A stretch of 33,276 bases of DNA, from contig NZ_JAPCID010000073.1 in assembly GCF_027587175.1 (NCBI RefSeq), forward strand, positions 1 through 33,276, given 5' to 3'. A program made the translations under genes and the position numbers. The notes under the pieces are model-generated. The model saw only the letters and a program-made list of their open reading frames with translations, searched no databases and was not told the DNA's origin. The stretch's first letter is position 1. Every line of letters starts with the position of its first letter. Positions 32,757 through 33,276 of the stretch are shown piece after piece. The stretch comes from Solirubrobacter deserti (GTDB lineage: Bacteria > Actinomycetota > Thermoleophilia > Solirubrobacterales > Solirubrobacteraceae).

Positions 32757-33276
32757 TCAGTCGGAGACTTCGGCGTCGGCCTGCGCCTTCGCGCGCGAAC
32801 GGCGCCGTCCACCACTACGGCCACGGCGCCGGGTCGGAGAGGATAGCGCGTCCTCGCCGTCTTCCCCGGAAAACTCGCCCTCCGGCTCCGCGAAGACGGC
32901 CGGCTCGCTCTCGAGCGCGGCTGCGCGCTTGCGCGCACGCCCCTTCGGCTTCGGCGTCTCGGGTGAGTCGTCGTCGAGCCCGACGGCCGCCTCGGCCGCC
33001 TCGGCGACCGCCTCCGGGGCGGGCCGCTTGCGCGACCGGCCCTTCGGCTTCGGCGTCTCCTCGACGGCGGCTTCGTCCTCGGCCGGGCGCTTGCGCGCGC
33101 GGCCCTTGCGCTTCGGCGCGGGCGCCTCGTCCTCGGGCAGCGCCGCCTCGACGGCCTCGCCCGGCTCGGTCTCGGCGGCCTTGCGGCGCCGGGCACGCGG
33201 CTTGGGCGCGGCGGCGGCGGGCTCCTCCACGGGCGGCACGTCCGCCTCGGGCTCGGCCGCGGCGGCCTTGGCCCGG
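32757..33276 (-). CDS. C-terminal basic tail of a probable ribonuclease E/G, partial
   Basis: The frame enters from the right edge of the window, so the start and catalytic part are outside. About 173 codons are visible, all low-complexity and alternating acidic and basic. A motif of the form PKPKGRxRKR recurs (KRKGRARKR, KPKGRSRKR, KPKGRARKR), and the end is an Arg-rich block (RRRGRSGGRRRSRAKA). Disordered Arg/Lys-rich tails like this are typical of actinobacterial RNase E/G, where they bind RNA and partner proteins. The gene just before rplU is usually rne or rng, which supports the call. No catalytic residue can be seen here. Confidence 0.6.
   Translation of the reverse strand, partial: RAKAAAAEPEADVPPVEEPAAAAPKPRARRRKAAETEPGEAVEAALPEDEAPAPKRKGRARKRPAEDEAAVEETPKPKGRSRKRPAPEAVAEAAEAAVGLDDDSPETPKPKGRARKRAAALESEPAVFAEPEGEFSGEDGEDALSSPTRRRGRSGGRRRSRAKAQADAEVSD

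Overview
The window is very G+C-rich and gene-dense. It looks like a chromosomal segment of an actinomycete-type bacterium, and I would guess class Thermoleophilia (Solirubrobacter/Conexibacter-like). That guess is an inference from three things: strong G/C preference at third codon positions, frequent GTG/TTG starts with 1-4 nt start/stop overlaps, and an RNase E tail-rplU-rpmA / obgE-proB-proA-nadD-rsfS / leuS-comEA housekeeping set with an AbiEi/DUF559-type protein nearby. No species can be named from the sequence alone.

Layout. At 0.1-3.4 kb on the minus strand are comEA (DNA uptake) and leuS, with a possible comEC start running off the left edge. At 3.4-5.3 kb on the plus strand are tRNA-Ala(GGC) with a hairpin terminator, a DUF559 nuclease-like gene carrying what looks like a pair of compensating frameshifts, and a small secreted protein. 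At 5.3-11.4 kb the minus-strand block obgE, proB, proA, nadD, rsfS is interrupted by guaD (guanine deaminase) on the plus strand, between proB and proA. At 11.4-14.6 kb lie an SDR oxidoreductase, a small sigma-region-4-like protein, and a signalling unit made of a NarL-type response regulator, a divergent GAF-like/HisKA_3 histidine kinase and an overlapping stand-alone MEDS-like sensor protein. At 14.6-20.4 kb is an aceE-aceF-lpdA pyruvate dehydrogenase operon on the minus strand, whose E3 carries its own lipoyl domain.

At 20.5-21.4 kb is uricase, followed tail-to-tail by a roughly 700-residue exported Ser/Asp/Gly repeat protein, a divergent NAD+-dependent DNA ligase and a secreted PQQ-type sugar dehydrogenase, all on the minus strand. 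At 27.1-32.1 kb a tightly coupled plus-strand operon reads pyruvate kinase, allantoate amidohydrolase, allantoinase, DUF3830 protein, followed by an IclR-family regulator. The right end returns to the minus strand with rpmA, rplU and the basic tail of a ribonuclease E/G-like protein.

How the parts fit. guaD, uricase, allantoinase, allantoate amidohydrolase and the IclR regulator form most of a purine (guanine to urate to allantoate) degradation route. Pyruvate kinase plausibly takes up carbon returning from glyoxylate as phosphoenolpyruvate. Xanthine dehydrogenase, HIU hydrolase, OHCU decarboxylase, ureidoglycolate enzymes and transporters are not seen here. A GGAA-N6-TTCC dyad occurs upstream of both uricase and the IclR gene and is the best candidate for a shared operator. 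These genes sit inside what is in many bacteria a contiguous rplU-rpmA-obgE-proBA-nadD-rsfS block. I see no integrase, transposase, CRISPR array or phage gene. No stretch of more than 300 bases is without a gene.
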